A DNA stretch of 64,000 nt from Limonium bicolor. Taxonomy: Eukaryota; Streptophyta; Magnoliopsida; Caryophyllales; Plumbaginaceae. The translations under genes were made by a program, and so were the position numbers. The notes beneath the pieces were generated by a model that made no database searches, was not told the origin of the DNA, and saw only the letters and a list, made by a program, of their open reading frames with translations. The DNA lies in NCBI GenBank assembly GCA_023374045.1, contig CM041777.1, positions 477,935,594-477,999,593 of the forward strand. Direction: 5' to 3'. Positions 48,948 to 58,178 of the stretch are shown in pieces (the first letter of the stretch is position 1; each line of letters opens with the position of its first letter).

Positions 48948-49221
48948 CCCTGTAGGGCTGAGACCTCAGTGGCTTCGCTGCCACTGGTGCGGTGTAGGCA
49001 ATCTGTAATGGCTCAGCTGCCTTGCCCTTCTCAGCATGGGCACCGCCGTCTCCAGAAGTGTTCTTCTGATGGGAATGCTTCCCCTTCCTTTTCTTCCAAG
49101 GTTTGGATTGGTTTTTATCATCGGAGGGGTTACCCTTGCCGCTCACCTTGCGCTTCAGCGCTTGCTCCTCATCTCTTAGCTGGCAGGTGATCTCAACTCG
49201 AGATGCAGCGTGGTAACACTC
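48948..49221 (-). pseudogene. Gag C-terminal linker exon
   Basis: It reads ECYHAASRVEITCQLRDEEQ, ALKRKVSGKGNPSDD and a lysine-rich stretch, KPWKKRKGKHSHQK. It ends QPYRG at the next candidate donor. The first part is the common end of the retrotransposon gag helical domain. Confidence 0.78.
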
Positions 49222-49308
49222 CTGAATTACTTAGGCATTAGGTTACATTTACATACGGGAATACTAATTCACATTACTCATGGCTTTTTAAGGGTTCAAC
49301 TTGTTTAC
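49222..49308 (-). other. Candidate 87-bp intron in gag
   Basis: On the minus strand the exon ends CTTCAG (FTSLQ) and the segment begins GTAAACAAG, ends AAGTAATTCAG, and is followed by GAGTGTTACC (ECYH). Removing it joins the two gag pieces in frame. AT-rich, with a CCTAATG branch-like word. Confidence 0.6.
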
Positions 49309-49967
49309 CTGAAGGGAGGTAAACCGTGTGAAGCCCATGCCATACCGGAGTCGATGGCTCAATCCGCCGTAGAAGCGGTCGACCAAGACTTGGCCGGTAT
49401 ACCCAAGGTCGGGTAGAAGTCGGAGAGAGAGGTGAAGGTGCGGTAATATTCGTCAACCGTCATCTTCTCGGTCATTTTTAGTGCGTCGAGCTCAAGCCTT
49501 TTCTTGGTCTTGACATGCTCGGGGTAGTACTTATCGGAGGAGGGATGAATGCTGTCTTCCCATCCGAATGCGGGGTCAGCTGTGCTCGGCCTTAACGAGC
49601 TTCCACCAGTCCATAGCCGTCTTTGAGGTAGTACGCAGCTATCCTCACTCGAACTCCAGCAGGTCTCAAGTGTCTCGAAGGCCGTCTCCATCTCGGAGAG
49701 GTAGGCCTCGAGCTTGGCGGGGTCGCTCTCGCCTCTAAAGCATGGAGGTCAAAGGTCGGTGACAACTTTTACCCAATTCGTTTCTCGGGGATGAGGTGGG
49801 TCGGGCTGCTGTTGCTGCTGCTGGTGGTTTTGCTGTGTTTGTTGTACAGCCGTGATTACATCCGGTAGCATCTGTGCTACCGTGGCGGCGACGATTTCAG
49901 CTATCGTCTGCGCGCTTGGTCCTTCGTTGCCCCCTCCTCTGGGACGACCTGGACCACGTCCTGACAT
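49309..49967 (-). pseudogene. Gag N-terminal part, frameshifted
   Basis: It starts MSGRGPGRPRGGG at 49967. A glutamine-rich stretch follows, then capsid pieces in alternating frames: LEAYLSEMETAFETLETCW, TAMDWWKLVKAEH, KYYPEHVKTKKRLELDAL, MTVDEYYRTFTSLSDFYP and VDRFYGGLSHRL. The order matches the retrotransposon gag domain (WW, EF/EY-x-x-F motifs). At least four single-base shifts are needed to connect them. Confidence 0.82.
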
Positions 49968-50176
49968 CTGAACAAGTGTGGATTACATTAGATGTCGTGA
50001 TACTATGACCTCATGGTCTTCATTCAAACAATGGTATCGTCCTTGCAGACGTTAATGGTATCCGTTATTGCTAACGGTAGTTCCTAGTTAGGTTTCTAAA
50101 TATCCGTCTTAAGACGGTTGAAATCCTAACTCGGTAATCACTACACTTAGGATTCTAATCATCAGAGCGATACTTC

Positions 50177-50188
50177 GCTCTGATACCA
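50177..50188 (-). other. Primer-binding site (initiator tRNA-Met type)
   Basis: On the minus strand TGGTATCAGAGC lies five bases after the 5' LTR. It is an exact 12-base match to the canonical site. It is embedded in the hairpin CAGAGCGA-AGTA-TCGCTCTG (50165-50184). Confidence 0.92.
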
Positions 50189-50193
50189 CTTTT

Positions 50194-53100
50194 TGTAACA
50201 CCCCAACCGCTAATCCGTCCATTATCCTCTAATCAATCCCATACTTACCCTTCTCGCAGCGGAATACTTACTTACTCCCGGCGGGTGATACAGCGCCGTT
50301 AACCCTCCAAGGTTAACAAGGCTACTGCTACTTACCGTTTCGGTCTGATGATTAGAATGAAATACATACATACTACTTGCTTTACAACACCAAATACTTA
50401 ACTTACATTTGATCACCGAGTATCCAAGTTATATGAATTACAATCCAGTGCTACTTCCCAAAAATTAAGAGTCTATACATTCTCTCCTTACTATCCAATC
50501 ATGATTCCATTGTCCAAAAAGGTGTACCACATGGTACACCGGCTACTCAAAAAGGCCTTAGTCGTGTACAACTCAGTACGCCATTTCAATCCTATTATCT
50601 ACCAAAAAGTATCACATTCTGTCCTTACCCTTCCGTCACGCCTCGCGGGTACCTGTGGAGTAAAAACATTCCCCCTAGGGGGTCAGCTTACGCTGCATAT
50701 GATAACCGCATACCCCGCGTACTAGCGAGGGTACGCCAACTATTTGGTCGAGTACATGCGGTTCGTTTCATTCATACATACATACATGCTTATACAGTAC
50801 AATACAATACATTCATTTCACCAAGCATACATACATACGATACAGACAAGGAATACAATACAAGTCATTCATTCATACTTACCATACTCACCGCATCACG
50901 GAGATACAATTCTCCAACACATACAAAGGTCTTGTTAGCCTTATTACACACCCGGGTTAATCGGGTGTTCAATACTTTTACTCCGGGTCAATGACTTACA
51001 ATAGTCAAGACCAATACGAATACAATACTTCTTACATACTTTACTTCCAGTTAAGTCGGTATGACCTCCGGGCAGGGATTACTACATCCCACCACCGGGC
51101 TTTAGGGTGGCTCACTAAACCAGGATGCTACCCATTCAAGGGATTTGGTCCATGGAAAAGATTATAGCCAGGATTCGGATCCAACCTCTTGTGTTTCCTT
51201 ATCCTCACGCGTGGCCGAAACTATATCGGGCTTCTACTCATTCCATTATACTCATTACTCATGTTAGGAGTTAGATGGTTAGGAATTAGTAGAAGTCCAT
51301 ACTTACTTCCCATACATACATACAATACACAAGTACTCATACTTACACATACACTTCATTTCCATTCATACATTTCATGAATTATACAAACTAAATGTTC
51401 AAGAGCATAAAACAAGAACAATATAGTTCAAACACAATTAAGTGCAATATAAGTCCGATTCGTGCATTTATCTTATTGGTGATCACATAAGCACACAAAT
51501 CGGGGTAACCAAGTTAGGATACAGGGCATGAAGAAATCATACCGTTCACCGTCGTAGGGTACTACCGGTTCCTTTGGAGCTCAACTATGGGATTCCTATA
51601 CATACATGAAGTAGTATGATCAATGATCTATTATTGATCTACTTACTCCTTCATTGATATTTTCAATGTATGCTTTCTACTTCATTGCTTTCTTACTCGG
51701 TTATGAAACCATTCTTTTCCTTATTACTTCTTAAACTTGCTTCCTTACTCATTTACTTACTTTCTTACCATTACTACTTCATTAATGGTGTGTTACTACA
51801 TATATATGCATGTGTGTATAGAGGCATATATATATGTATATATGATTACTATAACCATATAGTTAACACTTTTTTTTTTGCTTGACTCGACCGACCCACC
51901 TTGGGTCGGACCCATGGGTCGGTCGGCTGCAGAGACTTCGATTACTGAAGCTTCCAGTCCGGCCGACCCAGCCAGGGTCGGTCCATGGGTCGGCCGGTTA
52001 CAGAAGAAATCCCACTACAAATTCCCACTCGACCGACCCAGGCAGAGTCGGTCCCCTGGGTCGGTCGGATGCAGAAACATTTCCGACTACCAATTCTACT
52101 CGACCGACCCAAGCAGGGTCGGTCCCCTGGGTCGGTCGGATGCAGAAACTTCCGAGTTTGCAGATTTTCGGGTCGACCGACCCTGCTAGGATCGGTCCTA
52201 GGGTCGGTCCAGCCCAGTACCCATTTTAATTACTTATTTTGAACTTCAAACTCTACTCAATTCACACCCAATCCTTTCCTACTCATTCCCAACATGTTAC
52301 CACTCATTTTGATGCTCTAAATCACCTTAATTCATCTCCCAACTTACTACTCAATTCCTACACAACTTACACCAATTTTCCTCATCTCAATCTAACACTT
52401 ACATTGGTTTTCTTCACACTAATGCTACAGATTTTGGGTTCCCACATTATGCCACAGATTTTTCCCTCAACTCCTATCCTCCAATACTCCCTCAACTAAT
52501 GCTATTCCTAGCATCCAAAATACATTACCTTACACTCTAGTTTCATCCCATTTACAAACTCATTTCCAAATCTGTTTCAAGCTACAAAACACTCTTCTTA
52601 AGCTCTCCAAATACTTCCTCTTCATAAACACTTAAGTCCTCTCCTTTCTACACAAAATTCGACATAGTCTCCCCTATCATTCTTACTTTGCTCACACACT
52701 ATTTCAGTTCACAAGTTCACATTCTCACAACCTGTTTATACAATACATTATTCTCACATCCAACACTACTATAACACATAAAATTCCTGCACACATACCC
52801 ATCCACTACCCAATGTTTTCCCAAGTTTTAAACATCATTTAAAACTTCGAAAACTGTTACATTCTCTTCTCCAATACACTACTACATCACTACTACTCAT
52901 TACTCAAATACATTACTCATTTTACTACTTAAAATCTGTTACACTACTACATACAAAACTAGTTCAAGGTAAGAGCAATTACCTTGTCTTGCTAGTTCTT
53001 CTTCCTTTCTTTCCTTTCCTTCTCCTCTTTTCTTCTTCCTTTGTTCTTCTTCACACAATACTCAATGCTACACCACCATATCAATACACACTATCCATTT

Positions 53101-54148
53101 AGCATCCATTTTTACTCTAACCCTAGAATTTAATGTTTTGGGGTTTAGGAAAGAGTGTTACCTTCCAATGAATGGATGAAGTTCTTGACTAGCAAGAGGA
53201 CAAGATTCCTAGCCCAACAAAAGAGCCAAAATCGGCTGGAACAACAAGGAACCAAGAGTTCAAAAACTGAAAATTCTTAAAATGCTAATGAGAGCTAGGA
53301 ATGATGGATTTTCGAACTTCTTTTTACCTCAAGATGATAAGGAGGTGAAGGTGCTTCTAATGGTGGCCTTGAATCCTCAAATGGAGAATACCCACTGAAA
53401 TGAAAGTTGAGCTTTTGGATTTTTGAAAAGATGAAAACGTTCTCCTTGGCAAGGGGATTCTAGTGGTGTAATTTTTATTGCATTTGGAGGGGATTTGAGT
53501 ACTCAAAGAGAGGAGAGAAGTGGAGAGTTTTGTGAGCTCTCTTCTTTCTCCATGGAAATCGCAAGGTAGAAGAAGAAGGAATAAAAGAGAGAATAGAGAG
53601 GGGTGTGTACGTGAGGGAGGCTAAGAGAGTAGGAGAGAGAGTCTTCTTTTTCTTTCTTTATTTCTTTGTCCTTTTGTGAGTTAAAGGAGTGAAGAGAGTG
53701 AGTGAGAGGGGGGGGGGGGAGCAAAAATCGACCGGCCCCATCTACACACACACAAGGATTTTAATTTTCTATTTGCAAAGTGGACACACTAAGTTTGTTT
53801 ATTTGCATTCTCACCCCACAACTTCCCGGTTGTTACAGTTTTCACTATCCGGTACCCGTTTTCCGGAATTTTCTCGTTTAATTAATTTTATTGGTTCTAA
53901 AGCCCCACTATTATTTATTAGTGACTATTTAGTTGACCAAAATTGTTATGATTCTGTTTGACCCGCTTAAAGTCACGTTTTCCCGGGTTCCTCGAAAAAC
54001 GCGCTTTAAGGTTCGTTTGTGCTTTTAACCCATTTTAAAGGTCCATTTTTCTTCGGGATTTGTTCCATTGCATTTATTTCAGTGTAATTAAGCTTTTAAA
54101 AATATAATTAGCCTAATTAATCACTGTTTTTAATTACAGGGTATTTCA
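50194..54148 (-). repeat. 5' LTR of the Ty3/gypsy element
   Basis: 3955 bp, TG...CA ends, nearly identical to the interrupted copy at 35199-43563. It contains the hairpin array at 51888-52212. The promoter should lie in it, but no unambiguous TATA box can be assigned. Confidence 0.93.
51888..52212. repeat. Hairpin array in 5' LTR (five units)
   Basis: Same five units as 36883-37206, with only a few base differences, including one lost T near 52095. Confidence 0.9.
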
Positions 54149-54153
54149 CTTAG

Positions 54154-54418
54154 GCAATTTTTTAAGTGTTGGAACACCACAATTCAACAACACATCCACT
54201 TGCAACATCTTCCAAGGGCTGTAACACCACAAATTCATAACAAACAACCTGTACATATTAACATCTCTCCCACATTCACTGTGCTCAGAACAAATTCAAA
54301 TCATTTGTAACGTCACAGAAACATAAGAAATCAAAATGTGAACCAAATGTAATAGTTTATAAGATAGAAAGTAATACAATCTCAAAATCAAGTTGTTTAC
54401 AAAATGTAACAACCTACA
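54154..54418 (-). other. 3' region of the Mutator-like element
   Basis: AT-rich, non-coding sequence between the Ty3/gypsy insertion and the PMD gene stop. Likely the untranslated end of the PMD transcript. Confidence 0.5.
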
Positions 54419-56504
54419 TCATCTACGTCTACTACGTCGTACATACGTCCTAGTCACTCTAGGTGTAGGATCCTCAACTGCTGATGCAAGAGTAGGATCA
54501 AGGTCACGACCACTTAGATCCTCTACATCATGACAATCTCGGGAATCTCTATCCCTAAGTGGTGCTCCAGGAGTAGATGTAGAGGCTAATGCAAGGTCTG
54601 CAGCCGGCGTCGTGATGTCCATGCTCGTCCCAGCACCGGAGGATGACGCCCCGGGAAAGCCTGAGCTGCTCCCAAAATATGCAAATCCAGTAGTGTCGAC
54701 CTGCTGCGTAGGATCAACGATCTGAGATAGTGTCTGACTACCGGCGATGTCGAACACCTCCTGATGATCTACTGCCTCAGGAGCTTCACCACGTGCACGT
54801 CCTCTTCCTCTACCTCGACCACGAGGACGACGACCACGCCCTTGTCTCCTACCCTGATCCGCACCGGCATCAGCATCTTCCTCACCTGGGGCAGCTACTG
54901 GGACATGCTGTGGGCGTGGAAGGACGTAGTACGTGTTGTTGTACTCGTCTCTCATCACCCGTAGACTAGTGAGAGCATCATCGACACGCATTGCCTCTAG
55001 CATGCCGATGACCTCATTTGTGGTCTCCCCCTACACCACAATTCAAAATATGAATATAACAAAATGATATGTCATAATACTAAAACAAAACAAGTAAAGT
55101 TGGATTTACTCACCATGTATCCCAATAGAGCTCCCGTACGGCCAATGTATCTCCTCGTGTTGCGGCCGTACCACTCTTCGTACGCAGGACCAGGATCATC
55201 CATGTTTAGATCGACAACTCTCTCAGCGCGCAGGTTCCAAAGGGCAATGTACTCTGAATGGTGAGTCGCCCAGTTCCAATCCGTGGGCCTCTCAAGTCAA
55301 TGCTGTGGAGATCAACCCGTGCATCATCCCCGTCTGTCCTAGGATCAGCCGGTGGAAACTGTCTCGCGCCAAACTGCCGCATCACACGATCCGGGAGATG
55401 CCACTCCACTATATGAAAGCATATAAGAGGCACCCGAGCTCGTGCAATATGTAGACCAACCAAACAAGCCAGATGAAGAGACCGTAACACCTCATCCGTG
55501 TAGGGCTGCCAGACAATCTGAAACAACGAAGACTAAAAGTTAGACACAAAATGTTTGTGAAATGAAACCAATGCAACATACAAAAAAACGACACTCACCT
55601 GATGCTGTGTCTGTCTGTCAAATGCCTCTCTGTAGTGAGTGAGGACATGCGTGGAGTGCCCGGTCACATCAAACTCGACATGCCACCGATGGGCAAGAGG
55701 AAGTAAAGGAAGTGGACCAGCATGATGGGCACGTCGACGGATGGGAGCTATGTAAGGAAATCTCTCCCACGCCCAAACCTGCAGGACGACCAGCGCCCCC
55801 GCAATACCACTGTCCCCAGCATCACACGCCAGACACAGCTGCCTGTACAACCATGCCAGACAGGCGGAACCCCAGCTGTACTGTCCAGCCTGAGCAAAAT
55901 CCTCAAGTAGCGGCAAGAACATAAGATGGACCTGGTTCCCCGATCGATCAACGAAAATGGTCCCACCCAACAGCATAAGTATGTACGCACGGGTGTGCCT
56001 CATCACTGTCATCTCATCTGCATGCTCAGCTAATTGACCAAAAGTAGCACCCAGCCAACTGAGCTTGATCCTGCTATGATGTCCAAGATCAGCCGGCCTA
56101 GCTCCAAGTAGATCATCACACAATGCCCCCCAATCTCTATGTGTCGTACCCGTAACCGGCAGTCCGTCTATGGGTAGCCCAGTAAGGACAGCAACGTCCT
56201 CCAGTGTAACAGTGGTCTCCTCCGTCGGCATTGAAAAGTATGGGTTCTCGACGCCATCTCTCGACCAGAGCAGTGATCAGATGCCATCCAAGGAGATGAA
56301 CTCTAGACTGGCCAACCCAATGAAACTAGAGGCCTCTAAGTATGGGCGCATCCTCTCATCATACCGAACATGCCCGCCACGTCGTACGCTAGCCTCAAAG
56401 CGGCGACAGTGTAGCACCTGATACTCATTCCCATCCCAGATAGACCTAGATCTATGACTACGCTGATGTCTAAGTATGGAACCAGGGGGTGGACCGGGAT
56501 CCAT
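54419..56504 (-). pseudogene. Plant mobile domain (PMD) protein gene, three exons with frameshifts
   Basis: Exon 1 (56504-55599) begins MDPGPPPGSILRHQ and contains TVTLEDVAVLTGLPIDGLPV, AYILMLLGGTIFVDRSG and YSWGSACLAWLYRQLC, hallmarks of PMD (PF10536) as in MAIN/MAIL1 and 'phosphatase 7 long form' proteins. Introns lie at 55518-55598 (GTGAGT...TTTCAG) and 55031-55113 (GTGAGT...GTGTAG). Exon 2 (55517-55114) holds WHLPDRVMRQFGA and AYEEWYGRNTRRYIG. Exon 3 (55030-54419) holds an RG-rich stretch and ends in basic residues. Frameshifts occur near 56270, 56245 and 55283. In Arabidopsis, host PMD proteins influence transposon silencing and genome stability. The function of transposon-borne forms is unclear. 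Confidence 0.87.
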
Positions 56505-56619
56505 GCGTAACTGAATATTAATAACAGAGATTCAACCATATCAAAGCTTGTATCTAGAAAGAATATGCAATTTTTTAAAACATAAAATATTGCATTAATA
56601 TTCTACGAATAACACGAAT

Positions 56620-56994
56620 TCAAGTACAAACGTAATCGAATAGTACAACACAACAAACACTAAGTAGAACTACTACTAGGACTCTCCTCTTGTTATGACC
56701 CTCTTGCGCACACCTAGTGCATCTAGTCTTTTTCTTGGGCTCCTTCAAATCCATCTCATTACGAATACGGGTTGATCTTGGTCTTCCCTTTCCTCGCACA
56801 CGAGATGGGTCAGGAAGAATGATGGGAAAGTTTGATGGAGGCCACGAGTGCTGATCCCCGAATGGGACAAAGAGTCGACCGTACACATCGAGCTGCTTCT
56901 GCCAACTGTACCACGACCCCATAAACAATTTTGCCACTAATACGACATAAGAACTGGATAACGTCGGACATATCCACCTAATTGCAAACATCAT
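56620..56994 (-). pseudogene. Mutator-type transposase C-terminus
   Basis: The open frame contains LDVYGRLFVPFGDQHSWPPS, ILPDPSRVRGKGRPRSTRI and a CCHC-like TRCAQEGHNKRR. The order 'Y-x-x-x-x-x-P-x-x-x-x-x-WP, GRP, zinc knuckle' is usual at the end of plant MULE transposases. The DDE core and SWIM domain are absent, and the expected last cysteine of the knuckle is a valine. It lies just upstream of the PMD gene on the same strand and may once have been one transcript with it. Confidence 0.68.
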
Positions 56995-57664
56995 TCATAA
57001 TTCACAAATTTAATCAACCGTTCCACCATTTGGCTGATTGGAAACAAACAAAACCGAAAATAAAAAACAAACACTATAATGTTGTAATACACTACCATTC
57101 AACAACTAATTCTACAATTCAACCTTATCAATTGCATATAATTATTTAAACACTTCAAACAATTAATTTCCCAACATTCACAATCTCACAAAATTCAACA
57201 AACATCCACAATTTCCCAACATTCTCATTTTTCACAAAATTGTAAAATTTCAAAATTTCACAAACAATCCATATTCACCAACATTTCACAAATCAAACAT
57301 CAATTATCACTAGAATTTCATCAATAATCAATCACCACTACAATTTAACACATAACCACATATAATAAGTTACTAATTTAACAATTATTTAAGAATCCCT
57401 AATTTTTCCATAATCCCTAATTTTTTTAGGGTTAGAAATTACCTTAAATCTTGATGTAAGTGTTGAAACTAACAAGGGATGTTGTTGCAGGCTGGTGGCG
57501 CCGGAGCTTGGCGGAGGCGGGGCAGTTTCCGGCGAAGAGAGGCGGCTGTAGGGGGTGGCGATTTGTTGTCGACAGAGATGAATGTTCGAGCTCGACAGAG
57601 GAGATGAGGAAAGAAAGAATAAGGAAGGGAGAGGACAAAATCGGTTAAGTAAAGTGAACCCGTG
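56995..57664 (-). other. 5' region of the Mutator-like element
   Basis: Mostly AT-rich, without a gene. A GC-rich island at 57480-57600 leaves short open frames on both strands (for example 57460-57648), but no domain is seen. It may be the internal promoter or leader of the element. Confidence 0.45.
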
Positions 57665-57973
57665 AACTCGTCTTCACAAAAGACGATTTCTAACTTAATA
57701 GAGAAATCGTCTTTGGAAAAGACGATTTCATTAGTAATTCCGAAACTTTCGAATTGTTTTCTCGCGCGCATTGTTACAAGGTTGAAATCGTCTCTTCAAG
57801 AGACGATTTGTAGTCAACCTTCTTCAGATTCTAGCCAAATCAGCGCCAACGTGGCGCGGGAAATTAATGAAATCACCCGGAAACGTTATTTCAGTAATTA
57901 GTTTGGGGGTGATGTTAATATGGGTACACTTATACTCCTGTTACGTATTTCAGAATTTTTTTCGGTTTAGGTT

Positions 57974-58178
57974 GACACAAATGTTTTACTCGACCCACTA
58001 AATCTGTTTTAGCTACTACCGACCACACCATAGAGTTTCCCTATCTTTTCTTCCCCGCCGCGGCATCTCGAGAAAGCCGCTCTATAAGGCGTCGTAAAGA
58101 CCGGAGGGGTCGGAATAGCACTAGCCCACTGAGCAGGTAGTAGTACTCGCGGTGTTCATTCGGTTAATCAGGAATTTC
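57974..58178 (+). promoter_or_regulatory. Proximal promoter and 5' UTR of the nardilysin-like gene
   Basis: The 205 bases between the target duplication of the Mutator-like element and the start codon are all that remains of the upstream region. A pyrimidine-rich stretch (CTATCTTTTCTTCC) lies near 58041, and a CTCTATAAGG word near 58079 could act as a weak TATA box. Transcription start is not determinable. Confidence 0.5.

Larger units (their letters stand above)
35199..54148 (-). mobile_element. Ty3/gypsy (Tekay/Del-type chromovirus) element carrying an AlkB gene
   Basis: The LTRs are 35199-43563 (interrupted by a solo LTR) and 50194-54148. The 5-bp duplication CTTAG flanks the element (35194-35198 and 54149-54153). 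On the minus strand, after the 5' LTR, come an initiator tRNA-Met primer site, gag with CCHC knuckles, an AlkB dioxygenase, protease, RT, RNase H, integrase with a GPY/F-like module, a chromodomain-like end, and a polypurine tract. Domain order and long LTRs fit the Tekay/Del lineage. The polyprotein has many frameshifts and is not functional as it stands, yet the two LTRs remain very similar. Confidence 0.93.
34816..57963 (-). mobile_element. Mutator-like element carrying a transposase tail and a PMD gene
   Basis: The ends are inverted repeats starting GAAAAAAATTCTGAAATA, sharing about 100 bp and then the block around CGCGCCACGTTGGCGCTGAT. A 10-bp duplication GGTTTAGGTT flanks it (34806-34815 and 57964-57973), in the size range of Mutator elements. 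Without the Ty3/gypsy insertion at 35199 it is about 4.2 kb. On the minus strand it carries a transposase C-terminal remnant (56994-56620) followed by a plant-mobile-domain gene (56504-54419). Most of the transposase is missing, so the copy is non-autonomous. The ends are rich in a 27-bp palindrome. Confidence 0.88.
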
